Shown here in pieces: positions 23,817 through 36,400 of a stretch of DNA of 64,000 nucleotides. The notes beneath the pieces are model-generated. The model was not told the origin of the DNA, did not search any database, and saw nothing but the letters and a program-made list of their open reading frames with translations. The stretch comes from Sphagnum magellanicum (Eukaryota > Streptophyta > Sphagnopsida > Sphagnales > Sphagnaceae): the NCBI GenBank assembly GCA_021904315.1, contig CM038912.1, forward strand, positions 11,557,061 through 11,621,060, written 5' to 3'. Positions within the stretch are counted from its first letter, which is position 1. Every line of letters starts with the position of its first letter. A program made the position numbers and the translations under genes.

Positions 23817-26800
23817 ATGGCGGAAGATGCGAGGGAGGTGATCGCAGCAGAGGAAGGAGTAGAAGAGCTGGCGGAGGCTGTGGCGATGATGGAAGGAAGC
23901 CGGGGGGCGGGGGCGGACGCAGGAAGCTCAGGGGCCGAAGATTTGGTGCACAAGGCGCGCGGGCTTATGAGACGGATCGTGGCAGGACGAGCGTCTCCCA
24001 GTCCGTGCCTGCTTCACTCGCTGGCTGCCATTCTGGAGCAGGAGGAATCCAGGTGTGTGCGTGCAGGCACATTCATTCATCACCAGCTTTTTCTTTCTTT
24101 CTTTCTCCACACGGATCTTCTTCTTTAGCTTCCCTTCTCTCTCTGTCTCTCTGGCTGGCTGGGGATGAATTCTGGAAATCCAGAATTTCCAACTTCTTGT
24201 AGATAGAGAGAGAACTGAATCGAGCTTCGAGTTTCGAGGATTATCAAGCTCTACAAGCTCTATTCTACTCTACAGTAGAGTATTGTTGAATCCTTACAAT
24301 GAAAGTTTAATGCATTGAAGGTGAAGGCGGTTTTAGCTCTTATTAGAAGCTGACCTAATTCTAGTTTTGTAACAGATATGAGCAGCATGCTGGGCATCCT
24401 TACACCAACAACTCTCGCTCTTCCCATACTATTGGACGCCTTGTGAATCTGATAAGGGTAAATCCTCCTGCCTTCATTTTTATTCAATCTGGATCCCTAA
24501 CTGAGTGAGCCCAGATTACACATCATCTTGTGACCACAGGACAGTCTTCCTTGGACCCCTGTAGTTTTGGGACATGAAATGTTTGCAATGATCTCATATT
24601 TTTCCACTAAAAGTGACATCTTTTTTTGTGCCTGTAACCAAGGGAAGACAAATCTTGAGAGCTTTGCATTGTCAACCTTGTAGAGTGAGAGGTGTCACTG
24701 GAATCTCAAGGACTCATTCTTAGTAATTGATGTGGTTTTATTTCTTGCAGGAGGATGATGACTTTTTTGAGCTTTTATCGACAAGGCTACTAGTTGAACC
24801 TGGGCATACCACTAAAGTTCGGGCAGCTGCAGCAAGGCTGCTTCTTGCTTGTGTTTCTAGCTGGATGGTAGGTTTTTTAATGTGACCCCATGTTATTGGT
24901 TGCTGTTATTCTCAGTGCATCTGAATTTTATGTGTATGTGTGATGGTTGCTGTCATCCTGGTCAAGTGGTCCAGGACAGTCTTGTGCTTTGCACTCTTAT
25001 ATGATTCATGTGGGATTTGGCTTCGTGGCACTGTGTGCAGTATCCACATATTTTTGAAGAGGAGGTTTTAGCATCCATTAAAAATTGGGTGGTAGAAGAC
25101 TCTTCAAAGCCAGCAGTTGAGGGTCCAAATGGAATGACCATTTGCCACTCTACCCGAAACTGTTTCACCACATCTGATGCCATGGACCGAGAAATTCTAA
25201 GGACTTATGCAACAGGACTGTTAGCAGTAGCCCTTGGAGGGTATCACTACTCACCTAACCTGTTCACCTCTATTGATCACTTGGGATTTTGTTGCGTTGC
25301 AAGGTTCATATGGCATATGCTGACTGGATAGGATGTAACAATAAAGACTAGGCCTTTCTATTGGTTTCTTACATGGATGTCCTCTGAGCACTATTCTCAG
25401 ATAATATGTAAAAGTTTGAATTTGTGGGAATTTTTGTGGCTTTGAACCTTCTTGAAATGTTGCATGGATTTCCGTCAATGGTGATTGCAGGGGGGATGTG
25501 GTGGAGGATGTCCTCACGACTGGAATGGTCGCGCAGCTTATGCATTACCTTCGTGTGCGTGTTCTTGGAGAAAGTGGGCCAGATGGAACCATGGAGAACA
25601 AATCAGGTGGAGCAAGTGGGTGTAGGGGAAGGGATGATGTGCGGGGACGTGTGCGGCCACCAATAGAAGCCTCCAGAACCTTAGAAACCTGGGCTCCTGA
25701 AAGTTTTACTGAAGATCAAGAGACAGACAGTATCAGTGATAGGAAATTTGATACCAAGGGAAAGCATAAAGATGCAGAAGAGAGCCACCAAGAGGAGAAT
25801 GAGATTGTTGAGGACAACGGGGGCCCGGAAGCTGCAGAGGTTAGTCTTTGTACAGATGAAGTAGATGAGGATGCTGATGAGTGGGTTAATGAGGATAAGA
25901 GGCGGCGGAAAGAGAGGCGAGATGGGAAAAATAGACCGGCAGATTGGTTCTGCAATAATCGACCTTTTAGAGATAATGAGCCAGAAGAAGCTGGACGAGC
26001 AGAGCCTTCGAGACGGAGGAGTGACATTCGTGAACGGGGAGGTGGGAAAGTGAGAGGGAAGGGAAGAGCAAGTGATGGGGTGGTGGAGCCTGAAAAAGGT
26101 CAAGCCCCATCATCAACAATCATGCATGGAGGCACCTGTTATGTTGATGGCATCAGAACTAGGAAATCACTACTTGACAAAAGTAGTGCAAGGTTGGAGA
26201 TTGGGCTTGAAGGGCAGAGTGACATGGGAGTAAAAGATGATGGTGGGTTGGATAAAGAAACTGTGTTGGTTGGTAGCACTGACATATCAGTGGTTATGCA
26301 AAGGGCCAAAAGTGCTGCACAGGCAGAGGCAAGAGCTGCAAATGCTCCTTTAGAGGCTGTGACAGCAGCTGGAGATGCTGCAGCTGATCTTGTTAAGGTA
26401 GCTGCTTTGGAGGTACGTTCCTTGTCCATTATCATATTGCATAATATCAGGAAAGTCACTTTCTTTGTGTCCTTACAGACAGTACTGGGAAAATTGTGAG
26501 CACTTGCTGGAAGATGTGGCTCACACTCCTGTACCATTACTCTGTAGTCTACTGGTTGTGGTATTCATTGGTGCCTAAATGTTGCAGAAATGCCTTGCAG
26601 GCCCTGGAAGCTTCCAATGATGAAGAAGTGATATTGTTGGCTGCAAATACAGCAGCAGCAACTGTTGTGGATGCTGCTGTTGCGACCAGCCTGAACAGGT
26701 GAATTCCAATGGCAATGGTGTTGGTTATCTATTTGAAGAAGTCTTTTTACCCCACCTCCATGACACTGTTGTCTGGTTTTAGAGGCAGGATTTCATTTTA

Positions 26801-29800
26801 TGTTGTCTTGCTTTTGACCTGAAGTGCTTTCTTTGTCCTTTTTCCAATAGGGTTCAGTTTAAGGACAGCAAGGCGGTGGTCGAGGATGCATCTGAAGTCC
26901 TGAAAAGTGCTGCAAAAGATGGCCATGAGTGTGAATTGGAAGAGAAGGGGGACTGCATCATGGATATAGAAGCAATTGCGACACTAAGGGAACAATACTG
27001 TGTGCAGTGTTTAGAGAAGATGGGGGAGTATTTGGAAGTACTGGGTCCAGTGCTCCATGAGAGAGGGGTGGATGTATGTCTTGCATTACTTCAGCGGTTG
27101 TCAAGGGACAGTAGTTCACCAAAGGACATGGCAATGCTCTCTGATGTTCTGAAGCTTATTTGTGCACTTGCTGCTCATCGCAAGTTTGCTGCACTTCTTG
27201 TGGATCGTGGTGGTGTTCAGCAGCTTCTAAATACTCCAAGAGTACCTCAAACTCTTACGGGCATTTCTCTTTGCCTCTTTGCATTTGCCTCTTTGCAGGT
27301 CCTTGGCCTCTCCTGTGGATGAATTCACTCTTTTTGCCAGCATTCTGTTAATGTGTCTAGTCTAACTTTGCTAGGTGATTGACATTTTCTTCATACTGGT
27401 GTCTAATTTCCTTTTGTGCTTGATGCTAAATTGCATACTAATTATTGAGCATTTTCCCAGTAGACTTGGTCCAATCTGTGCATGATGCATGAAACATATC
27501 AGGTGAGGAGAGCTGGATGTGGAAAGTTTGTGATGATTGAAGAATACATCTAAACTGCTAGGGAACAATTGGGGACTGCCTGGAGTTCTTGTTGATCTCC
27601 TGTCACTCTTTGCTGAAAGATGGCTTTTATGGCAGGGTGTGATGGAGAGAGTGTGCACACTACCCCCATCTGTAGTCCAGGAGATAGTGGCTGTTGCACT
27701 TTTCCTATTGGGCTGTGCTCAAGATCCAGCCCGAAGAAATGCTGCATTGTTCTTTGGTGGATCATTTGTTTTCCGAGCCATTCTTGATGCCTTTGATAGT
27801 CAGGATGGACTAAGGAAGGTGCTCATGCTGCTACGCAATGCAGCAGCTTTGAGGTCAGGTGGAGGATCTGGCACTTCAAGTGCAGTTGCAGCATCTGCAG
27901 GCTCACGCAGTGATCGAAGCTTGGCAGCTGAGGTTTTAACATCTTCAGGTAAACAAATTGCATACCACACCTGTGTGGCACTTCGTCAGTACTTCCGTGC
28001 TCATCTTCTTCTCCTCGTTGACTCCTTGCGACCATACCGAGGTCATCGTGGTGGATCCCGGAGTGGAATAAGTGGGAGGGCTATCTACAAGCCCCTTGAT
28101 TTAAGCAATGAGGCAATGGAAACCATCATACTGCAGTTGCAGCGTGATCGAAAGCTGGGCCCAGCTTTTGTGAGAGCTCGATGGGCTCCTCTGGAAAAGT
28201 TCATGAGTTATGGTGGGCATACAATTTTGATTGAGCTTGCACAGGTATGACAGTCTTACATCACATTTTTCTTGGACATATCTTGCTATCTGTCTCCAAA
28301 TTGATCAGGGTTTTTATTTTAGACCACCCTCAAAGAGCTTGTATGTTTGCAGGCTGCACCTGGAGAACGGTACTTACATGAGATTGCACAGCATGCACTG
28401 GGAGTCCTCCAGATTGTGTCACTAGTGCCTTACACTCGACGCCTTGTTGTGGGATCGACACTAAGCAATGACCGATCCGGTATGGCTGTCTTTCTCGACT
28501 CTGCAAGTGGAGCTGCCTTCTGTGATCCTGAGGTATCAGTCTCTTCACCGGTTTCATTTTTCTATGAATTCTTACTCCTTTTTTTGTATGGAGATATTAA
28601 ACCTTCTCTTTGGGTTGGATTCTCTTTCCTTATTCACTTGGGCTCCTGCATGTACCCTTATGGAATTTGGATAGGGTAGGACATATAAGACTGTGGTTTG
28701 TGTGGACTTTGGTTGAACATTAGATTAAGAGTTTTCTTGTTCCAGCTGCTAATTCCAAGAACAAGGTCCAGATATGGAAGTGGTTTCTGTTATCATTACA
28801 GTACAGTATGTTTTAACTGCTGTTGTATTGTGCATGTCTATCATCTATGAGGCAGCAGTGCATTCCCACTGTCAAAACTGACTTTCCTAGTGCGATTTTA
28901 GCTCCCATGTTCACCATACCCGGATGCTTCACATTGTATTTTGGCATTATAAATGGTGACAGGTGATTCAGGCTGCACTACTGGTATTAGTGAATTTGGT
29001 GTGTCCACCACCTTCAGTGTGTAGCCGCCCAGTGCCAGCACCAAACACTCCAGCCACAATTGTGCCACCTCCATCTAATCAACCACCTACCACAGCTGTC
29101 ACTTTTGAAACCAAGGGCTGGACAAGTAGAGGCGAAATTCTTCTTGATAAGAATGGTGGAGGGGTATCAAGTGCAGCAGTTGTGGGAGACCGTCGGATTT
29201 CACTTGGGCCAGGTTCTGGAGGGTCAGCTTTGGCTGCATATATGGAGCAGGGATACCGTTTTGCCCGTGAGGCAGTGCGCTCCAACAATGGTATTAAAGT
29301 GCTCCTCCATCTGCTCCATCCTCGGACTGTTCTGCCTCCTACTGCTCTTGATTGCATTCGAGCCCTTGCTTGTCGTGTCTTGTTGGGCCTGGCGCGTGAT
29401 GACACCATTGCCCACATTCTCACCAAGCTTCAGGCATGCACCCTTTGCTTATTTCTACATGCTTAAAACTCTTCATTCTGCTTCTTTTTCTTTGGTTTTC
29501 CACAACAGATGGCATTTCACACCCTCATTCTAATTATAGTCTTGGTCTGGTTATCTCTGTCTGTGTATTCGACTCTAGCTGTATAACCATATGTAGTTTG
29601 TCCTGATAGTTAAATGAAGGAGGTTTGTTGGAACAGGTGGGGAAGCTGTTGTCAGAGCTCCTGAGGGATGTGGGGAGTCAGGCAGGTCGTCAGGCTGCTG
29701 GGGCGGGAAGTGGTGAGCAAGGCCGATGGCAAGCAGAGCTTAGCCGAGTAGCACTGGAGCTTATTGCTGTGAGTAGTGACTTTCATCTCTTCCTCTTGAT

Positions 29801-32800
29801 TTGCTTTTACAGGTTTGGGACATAGCACCTTTGGGGTCTGGGTTGCCAATATGTGACCTTAATCAGGTGGTAAATCATGGCACCCACTGGAGGAAGAGTA
29901 ACTGCTTTAGAAGTAATGTTTCCTTTGAAATCAGAAGATCCAACTCTAATGTGTGGAGGTCTGGTTCAGATTGTGACAAATGCAGGACGTGCAAATACAG
30001 TAGCAGCAAGTGAAGCAGCTGCTCCAACCCTGCGCCGGATTGAAAGAGCTGCTATTGCAGCTGCAACTCCTATAAGCTACCATTCTCGGTAGATTTCAAT
30101 CCCAATTACCAAGTGCAGGAGATTTTGTAATTTTGTTTGGGACATTACAAATGCTGTCAAAGTCTGAATTTGTTCAACACAGAGCAGCTCAGCTGCTTTT
30201 TTGTCACCAGTCATGCTAAGAAAATTTCCCCTGGTTCCCAACTGATCTTAACAGTTCCAGGGTTAAAGATGAACTGACTTGGTACATGTCTTATCCTCTG
30301 ACAAGCTTGATGGGGATTTTTCTTCACTGCAGGGAGCTTTTGCAGCTGATTCATGAGCATTTGATAGGTTCAGGGCTTACCAGTGCTGCTGCAGCATTGT
30401 TGAAAGAGGCACAGCTCAAGCCTTTGCCATCCTTTGTACCTGCTCCTTCTGTACTCTTAACTTCTGCTTCAACAGAAAATCTGGCAGATGACTTGCAGTG
30501 GCCTGCTGGACGGGTTCCGGGAGGTTTCTTGGCTGCAGCTTCTAAGCAAGCATCAAGAGATGATGAGGTAGTGAGCAGCTCTCAGCTTTTTGTCCCCTCC
30601 CGCAGACGACCTGGCTTCTCAGCTGCCTTGAGTGCGAGCCCCAAGCCCTCACCAACTCCTGGAAGTGTGCTGAAGAAGTCTCTGTCTAACAAAGAAAGTC
30701 GGCTACAACCGGGTCGAATCAATGAATATCAGGAAACTCTCCAATCTGGAAAGTCAAGCACTGGCACAGAATATGCTGAATCTATGTTCAAGACCCCTAC
30801 TTCTCACCGGAACTTGCCTGTAAAGCGGAAGGCTAGTGACAGGGACATGCTGCTGCTTTCTCCAAGTAAGCGGATTTGTTTTGCTGACCCAGCCACCTCA
30901 CCTTGTGTGACACCACTGAACTCTGGTTTGAGGGCCAGCACTGCAGTAGACAGCTCTTCAATACCTGTCTCTGGTTTCTCAACAATATCTCAGCAAGATC
31001 CTACCTCAGCCAAGTCTGTGGGCTTGCAAGTTTTGGTTGAGAAAAGTGATGTTGCTGCATCACAATTTGAGCTTCCTAACAACACTGATCTGCAGCAGTC
31101 ACCCTATATGCCTCTCAGACAGTACATCAACACTCCCATCAATTGTCACTCTCATTTTTCTTCAAACATGGGTCTACTTTTGGAGCCCCGCATTCCTAGT
31201 GCAGAACATGCTACACTGGATTCACTTGTGGTCCAGTATTTGAAGCACCAGCATCGGCAATGTCCTGCACCCATCACCACACTCCCACCTCTTTCTCTCC
31301 TTCATCCTCATGTGTGTCCAGAGCCCAGCCGTGCATTAGATGCATCCTTGAACACTGCAGCAAGGCTTGCAATTCGTCAGATATGCCCTCCTTTTGGTGG
31401 CATGCATGGCCGCAGGAGAGACCGGCACTTTGTGTACAGCCGTTTCCGACCATGGCGAACTTGCCGTGATGAAGCAGTGCTCCTCACAGCCACAACCTTT
31501 CTAGGTCATGCTTCCTGTCTTGCTGCTGGTAGTCATGCTGGTGACATTCGTCTCTTTGACTCTAGCACTGGCAACATTCTGGAAATGCACATGGGGTATG
31601 CTTCACCAATAACTCTTTTGCAGTCAGCCCCTCATACATTAGCAGGTAATGGAGGTTCGCGCACAGGGCAGCTTCTACTCTCATCCACAAGCTATGATGT
31701 CAGGCTTTGGAATTCAGCTGCACTGAGTAGTGGATCATTGCATGTATTTGAGGACTGCCGAGCAGCACGCTTCAATCATGCAGGAAGAAGGTTTGGGGCT
31801 GTTGCATTGGAATCATCAGCAAAGGAGGTACTGCTGTATGACGTGGAGAGTTGTAAGCTAGAGCAGAGGCTGTCAGACAGCTCCATCACATCTCCTGGGT
31901 TGCCTCGTGGTCATGCACAGACCTCCATGCATTTCAGTCCTGATGATGTGTTGATACTGTGGACGGGGGTGTTGTGGGATCACCGTCTACCACGTGCTAT
32001 CCATCGCTTTGACCAGTTCACAGATTATGGTGGCGGTGGCTTCCATCCTGCAGGAAATGAGGTATGCTCAACGACTGTGCATGGTTTATGGAACCTTATG
32101 ATTCTGGACTGAAAAGCTGTACAAGTATTTGTAGAGCTCATATGTTTCCTAATACTGGACATTGCTACAGGTGATAATAAACTCAGAAGTGTGGGATTTG
32201 CGATCATTCAAGCTTCTACGGAGTGTGCCATCACTGGACCAAACCGCCATCACCTTTAATACAACTGGTGATGTCATCTATGCTACTCTTCGCCGCAACT
32301 CTGATGACATCATGGCAGCTCTTCACCCCCGAAGAGTGCGGCACCCACTGTTTGCTGCCTTCCGCACAATGGATGCTGTGGACTATTCAGACATTGCCAC
32401 AACTCCAGTTGACCGATGTGTACTTGATCTTGCCACTGAGCCTACTGATTCCTTCATTGCTGTTGTGGCAATGGAGGGAAACGATGAAATGGACTCTTTT
32501 GCTCGGCTGTATGAAGTGGGAAGGCGTCGACCAACTGATGATGACTCTGATCCTGATGATGGTGGTGAGAGTGAAGAAGAGGACACTGAAGGTGAGGAGG
32601 AAGACGAAGATGCAGAATTGCATGATGATGAGGATATAGATCTTGGGAGTAATGATGAGGATGATGGCAGTGGCGACAACGAGGATGTTGATGATGATGC
32701 AGATGCTGACTTTGGAGATACTACAGATGATGAAGGGAGTGATGATGGGCTTGGTGACAGTATTTTGGAGCTCATATCAGATGGGGATGAAGGTCCTGCA

Positions 32801-32890
32801 AGGGGTGCATTCAGCAGTGGTGATGAAGGCTCAGGAGGTGAATTTGGAGATGATATTGGGTTCAATGACATGGTGCATGGTTTCTTTTGA
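23817..32890 (+). CDS. DCAF1: DDB1-CUL4 associated factor 1 (DCAF1/VprBP)
   Basis: Predicted coding exons: 23817-24052, 24376-24457, 24751-24867, 25041-25240, 25491-26412, 26601-26698, 26851-27298, 27636-28244, 28353-28532, 28963-29433, 29637-29768, 29970-30088, 30333-32061 and 32171-32890. All join in frame to give 2,020 aa; Arabidopsis DCAF1 is about 1,880. The product is a substrate receptor of nuclear CUL4-DDB1 E3 ubiquitin ligases. An armadillo-like helical region fills roughly residues 1-1,170, with plant-typical YHTCVALRQYFRAHLLLLVD. A LisH motif (RELLQLIHEHL...LLKEAQL) lies at 1,205-1,233 and a WD40 domain at about 1,570-1,900. Both DDB1-binding WDxR boxes are intact: WDHR at 1,753-1,756 and WDLR at 1,789-1,792. 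A very acidic tail runs from about 1,904 to the end. A charged low-complexity insert lies in exon 5. Intron 10 uses a GC donor. Identification is very secure; exon 6 and exon 12 acceptors are the least certain boundaries. Confidence 0.95.
29434..29636 (+). other. GC-AG intron 10 of DCAF1
   Basis: Exon 10 ends in CTTCAG and the intron begins GCATGC; exon 11 starts after GGAACAG. The protein join TKLQ|VGKLLSEL matches the plant family (TKLE-VGK), and no GT near the junction keeps the frame. Confidence 0.85.
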
Positions 32891-35300
32891 ATTTAGCTCA
32901 CCTGTGCCAAGTGATCATGGGTAAGAGTTCGGGTAAGGGACATACAAGCTCATTGGCACCACCAGTAGTGTAGTGCCATCTTCCACAAGTGGACTCTTTC
33001 TAGAAGGACTACTTTTGTGGAACAGCACTAGTTTTGGAAAACTGTGAAAAATATAGCATGACTGTCATTTCATTTGGGCACATGTTGAAATCAAATACTT
33101 GAGATTAGTATTAAGTTTGGATTTTGACTTTGTTGGTAGCGTGGAATAGAATCAGTCTAATCTGGAGTACTGCAGATGGATGTCAATCATCTTAGGGAGT
33201 GTTACTGATGTGATGTTGGCTGGAACACCAAAGGAATTCTTGCATCAACACAAAACCTTGTAAATTACCTTCCACTGGCCAGGCATACCTCTTGATTGTC
33301 CAATCTCCTGCTACAGACAATTTAGTCATGGACATGACAACTTTCAGGTGTTTTTTAAAGCTGGACCCTGCATAGGCCAAGTCAAGCAATCAGTTGTCCA
33401 AGGTGTGAAAACCTACCTTTGGACTCCTGAGATCCAAAGGGGTAGGTCTAGGCTGCCATGTACATCCTTTGTAGCAATCTGAAGTTGATGAACCTTGGAA
33501 AGTTTGCTGTAGCTTTTATCAGGCAGAGAGATGGCAGTCATACCTCAAGTCTTAGATGTGTTATCATTATTCTGGTTCAATGAGATTATTGTGCAGCTTC
33601 AAATTAGTGTACATGTGCACTGTGCATAGGATTTACATTGACATCCATGTGCAGAAGCTGATGTGTTTGAAATATCATCCCTGACATAATCCGAAAGTGG
33701 CATTATCCCCTTGTCTCTGCACAACTAAGTGGACATAGCTTTTTTTGGATGATGGAATAAGCTTAGGGATTGGAAAGAGATTACAACTGTCATTATTGAA
33801 GTTATGAATGTCAGTTTTCAAAATGAGGGCCCAAGCTTTTACGTCCTTCACAGAGATATTGCAAAGTGTTGTTGCAGAAGTCTTATGTGTCATAATGAAT
33901 AAGCTTAATCACAATGGCATCCTCAGTTTTGGCCCCAGTCAGGAGCTGTGTTTCCCATTGTGTACCTAGTTGGGGTAAATTCAAAAAGTGGGCATTGCTG
34001 GCTGGTGCTCGCTGTGTGACAAATCTTATTATTTGGAATTATGAAGGCAAATGGGATATTCCTGAAAGCTCATATTTTACCAATGATGGAGATACCATAT
34101 ATTTGATGATATGGAGAGAGGCAACCATATGCTTTCAAGACCTTCATCAAGATGAGCATTTGTCCACTAATGGTGCTCATAATCATGTTTCATGTCAAAT
34201 TTATTTGTGAATTCACTTTTAGTCATCCATTGAAATTGTCCTCCAAACAACTTCTCAATCTCACTTTGTATGTAAGCACAATAATGTGACCGTGTATGAT
34301 CAGTTATGTATAACTAGTTATTCATGTATTAATTGGTTAAAGAGTGTTGTGTGATGATTTAATCTTTGTAGCTTCATGTGTGAAACCATGCAATTGTTAA
34401 TGTGATTTGCTAGCCAATAATTGAAGATTGAGCTATCTTCACCTATCTTTCAAGGTTGCATGTGGATTATTTATAATACTTTGATTAAAATTTGAACATG
34501 TTAGAAAAATAAAGAGCCCAACAATTGGTTCAATAGTTAGAGAAAAAGAAAGGAAGAATAGTGGTGAAGGATCTTAGTGGTAAATGCCATAACACCACAC
34601 CGACATTCTACAAATTGACATGTTGCATGTCTAAGTACCATCAATCATGATGGTAGATGGTAGCTTGCATTTCATGTGACAATTCAAACCCACAATGTTA
34701 CATACCTAAGTTTAAACAAGATTATAAGTTTAGATAATACATATCTTTCATCATGATTCACACATGATCATGGATGTTAGGGTTGCATTTGTTTTTTTCA
34801 CATTGCATTTCTGTCTTTCAATTTGTAAGAACTATCAATTTATTCTCAATGTCATTAAGATCCTTACATTTGAGCTCATTTATAGACCTCAAGTCATTTG
34901 CATTTGCTCCTTTACTTTTATGTTTTTGTTCATTTGTAGATGCCAATGATCATTTGATCATGTTTTCATCTATAATCACCGACATTCATATTAGTCAATA
35001 ATAATTTTGTACATTTCTTGTTTGCTACATTTATGAACTTTTTGTCACCTCATTTATAGTAATGTTTTTCGAATGTGTTGAGTTCAGTCACATACACCAT
35101 CTCCATCAACTTTTGCAAATTAAATTTTTTCTCCTCTTCAATTTCATTATGTTCAAAATCTTTTTTATCACCTCACTTATAATGGTGTTTTCCTAGGGTG
35201 TTGATGTTTAGTCACAAGTGACATTTCCATCAACTTTTGCAAGGTAAGTTTTTTTTTTTCCCTCAATTTTAGTATGTTGGCAATTCACTCTATCATTTGA
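32891..35300. other. DCAF1 3' region and spacer
   Basis: The first few hundred bases are probably DCAF1 3' UTR; composition stays close to that of the gene until about 33,900. No clear polyadenylation signal decides its end. A 98-codon forward frame (33,914-34,210) is unrecognised. From about 34,200 the DNA is AT-rich spacer. Confidence 0.4.
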
Positions 35301-35329
35301 CCTTATTAAAATGAGTTTTTTTCAAACAA

Positions 35330-36400
35330 TTGTTGACGTGCCCCTAAACTTTTCAAGAGACTCAAAGGTGAATCTTAAAGTGAAACAAGGGAAAAAGAAA
35401 AGAGTTGGGACACGTTCCCTAACTCATAGCACTTTAGGGGTAGGAGGGTGTGTTAGAGCTTTGGGATGAGATTAGGACAAACTTACAAGTGAAAGTTCAA
35501 GATGAAATCAACTTGCACAACTAAGAAAAAAGGGCAATTAACACAAGTTGAATGGAAGTGGCATGACAAATTTAACACAAGCTTTACACGGCTTGCAACC
35601 CATGGGAGGAGGCACCATTCCATCCCTATAGTATACTTTGTACCTTTCCACGGGGACTACATCCAAATGCCACTTTTCCTCGACTCCCAAGTGGGAGTCC
35701 CAAAACTGGGACTTTTGTTGTCACAAAACTTTGGACACCCATATATTTCTCAAATCAAATTTGTTATGAAAATGCAAGGGCGATATCTTATAACCCTTGA
35801 AAATATCTTTCCAACGGTGCATAACATGTTCCAATTGGACCTCATTTGACTCTTGTTTTCAAGGGATTTGTGGTTAGGAATCAAATTCTCAATTTGACTC
35901 CTGCCCTTTCTTTTGATTATCATTCATGCAAATTAGGTCTAAATGAACAATGCGAGGGCACCTTAAGCATCTACGCTTCAAGATCTTTCTAATGGTGTCC
36001 CGGGGGCCCAATTTGATGTTTGTTTACCCTTCCAACCAAGGCCTTAAATGTTCACAACTCCCGCTTGAATGTAATTCCCAAAGTGGGAGTGCACTTGAAA
36101 ATCATTAGGTTTCATCTCTTACACTCTCCCCCATTTTTGAGAATGTGTTTCACACCTAAACACATTATTGGTTTCATGGGCCCTTGCATGTCACATTTAG
36201 TCACGAACCCAATGTTAGGGTTGCAACAATTGTAAATTTCAATGCTACATACCAAACTTGGAAAGGGTGCTTAAATTTCATTGTTAATGTACATTTATTC
36301 AAGTTCCATGTTTTTTTAGGATTCTTGCTACTATTTCACCCTTGCTTTCAAACAAGGAATTTTTCTTCCTTTATTTGTAATTTGAACCCCTCATGAACAT
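35330..36400 (-). mobile_element. LTR-retrotransposon non-coding relic
   Basis: This stretch is GC-richer than its surroundings and reads like an LTR or leader region, with words such as GATATCTTATAACCCTTGAA and ATCTTTCCAACGGTGCATAA near 35,780-35,825. The part at 36,057-36,150 matches 7,808-7,885: both share AACTCCCG, CACTTGA, TTACACTCTCCC and GAAAATGTGTTT-type runs. No protein domain is intact. Orientation is inferred from the minus-strand peptides shared with the 7.8-kb copy. Confidence 0.5.

Noticed and set aside
29877-29969. Longer DCAF1 exon 12 starting upstream
   Set aside because: The family join ELIA|IVTNAGRA needs the acceptor at 29,969; the upstream extension has no counterpart in the plant family.
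32383-32871. 162-codon minus-strand ORF opposite the DCAF1 acidic tail
   Set aside because: It is the serine-rich shadow of the Asp/Glu-coding GAT/GAG repeats.
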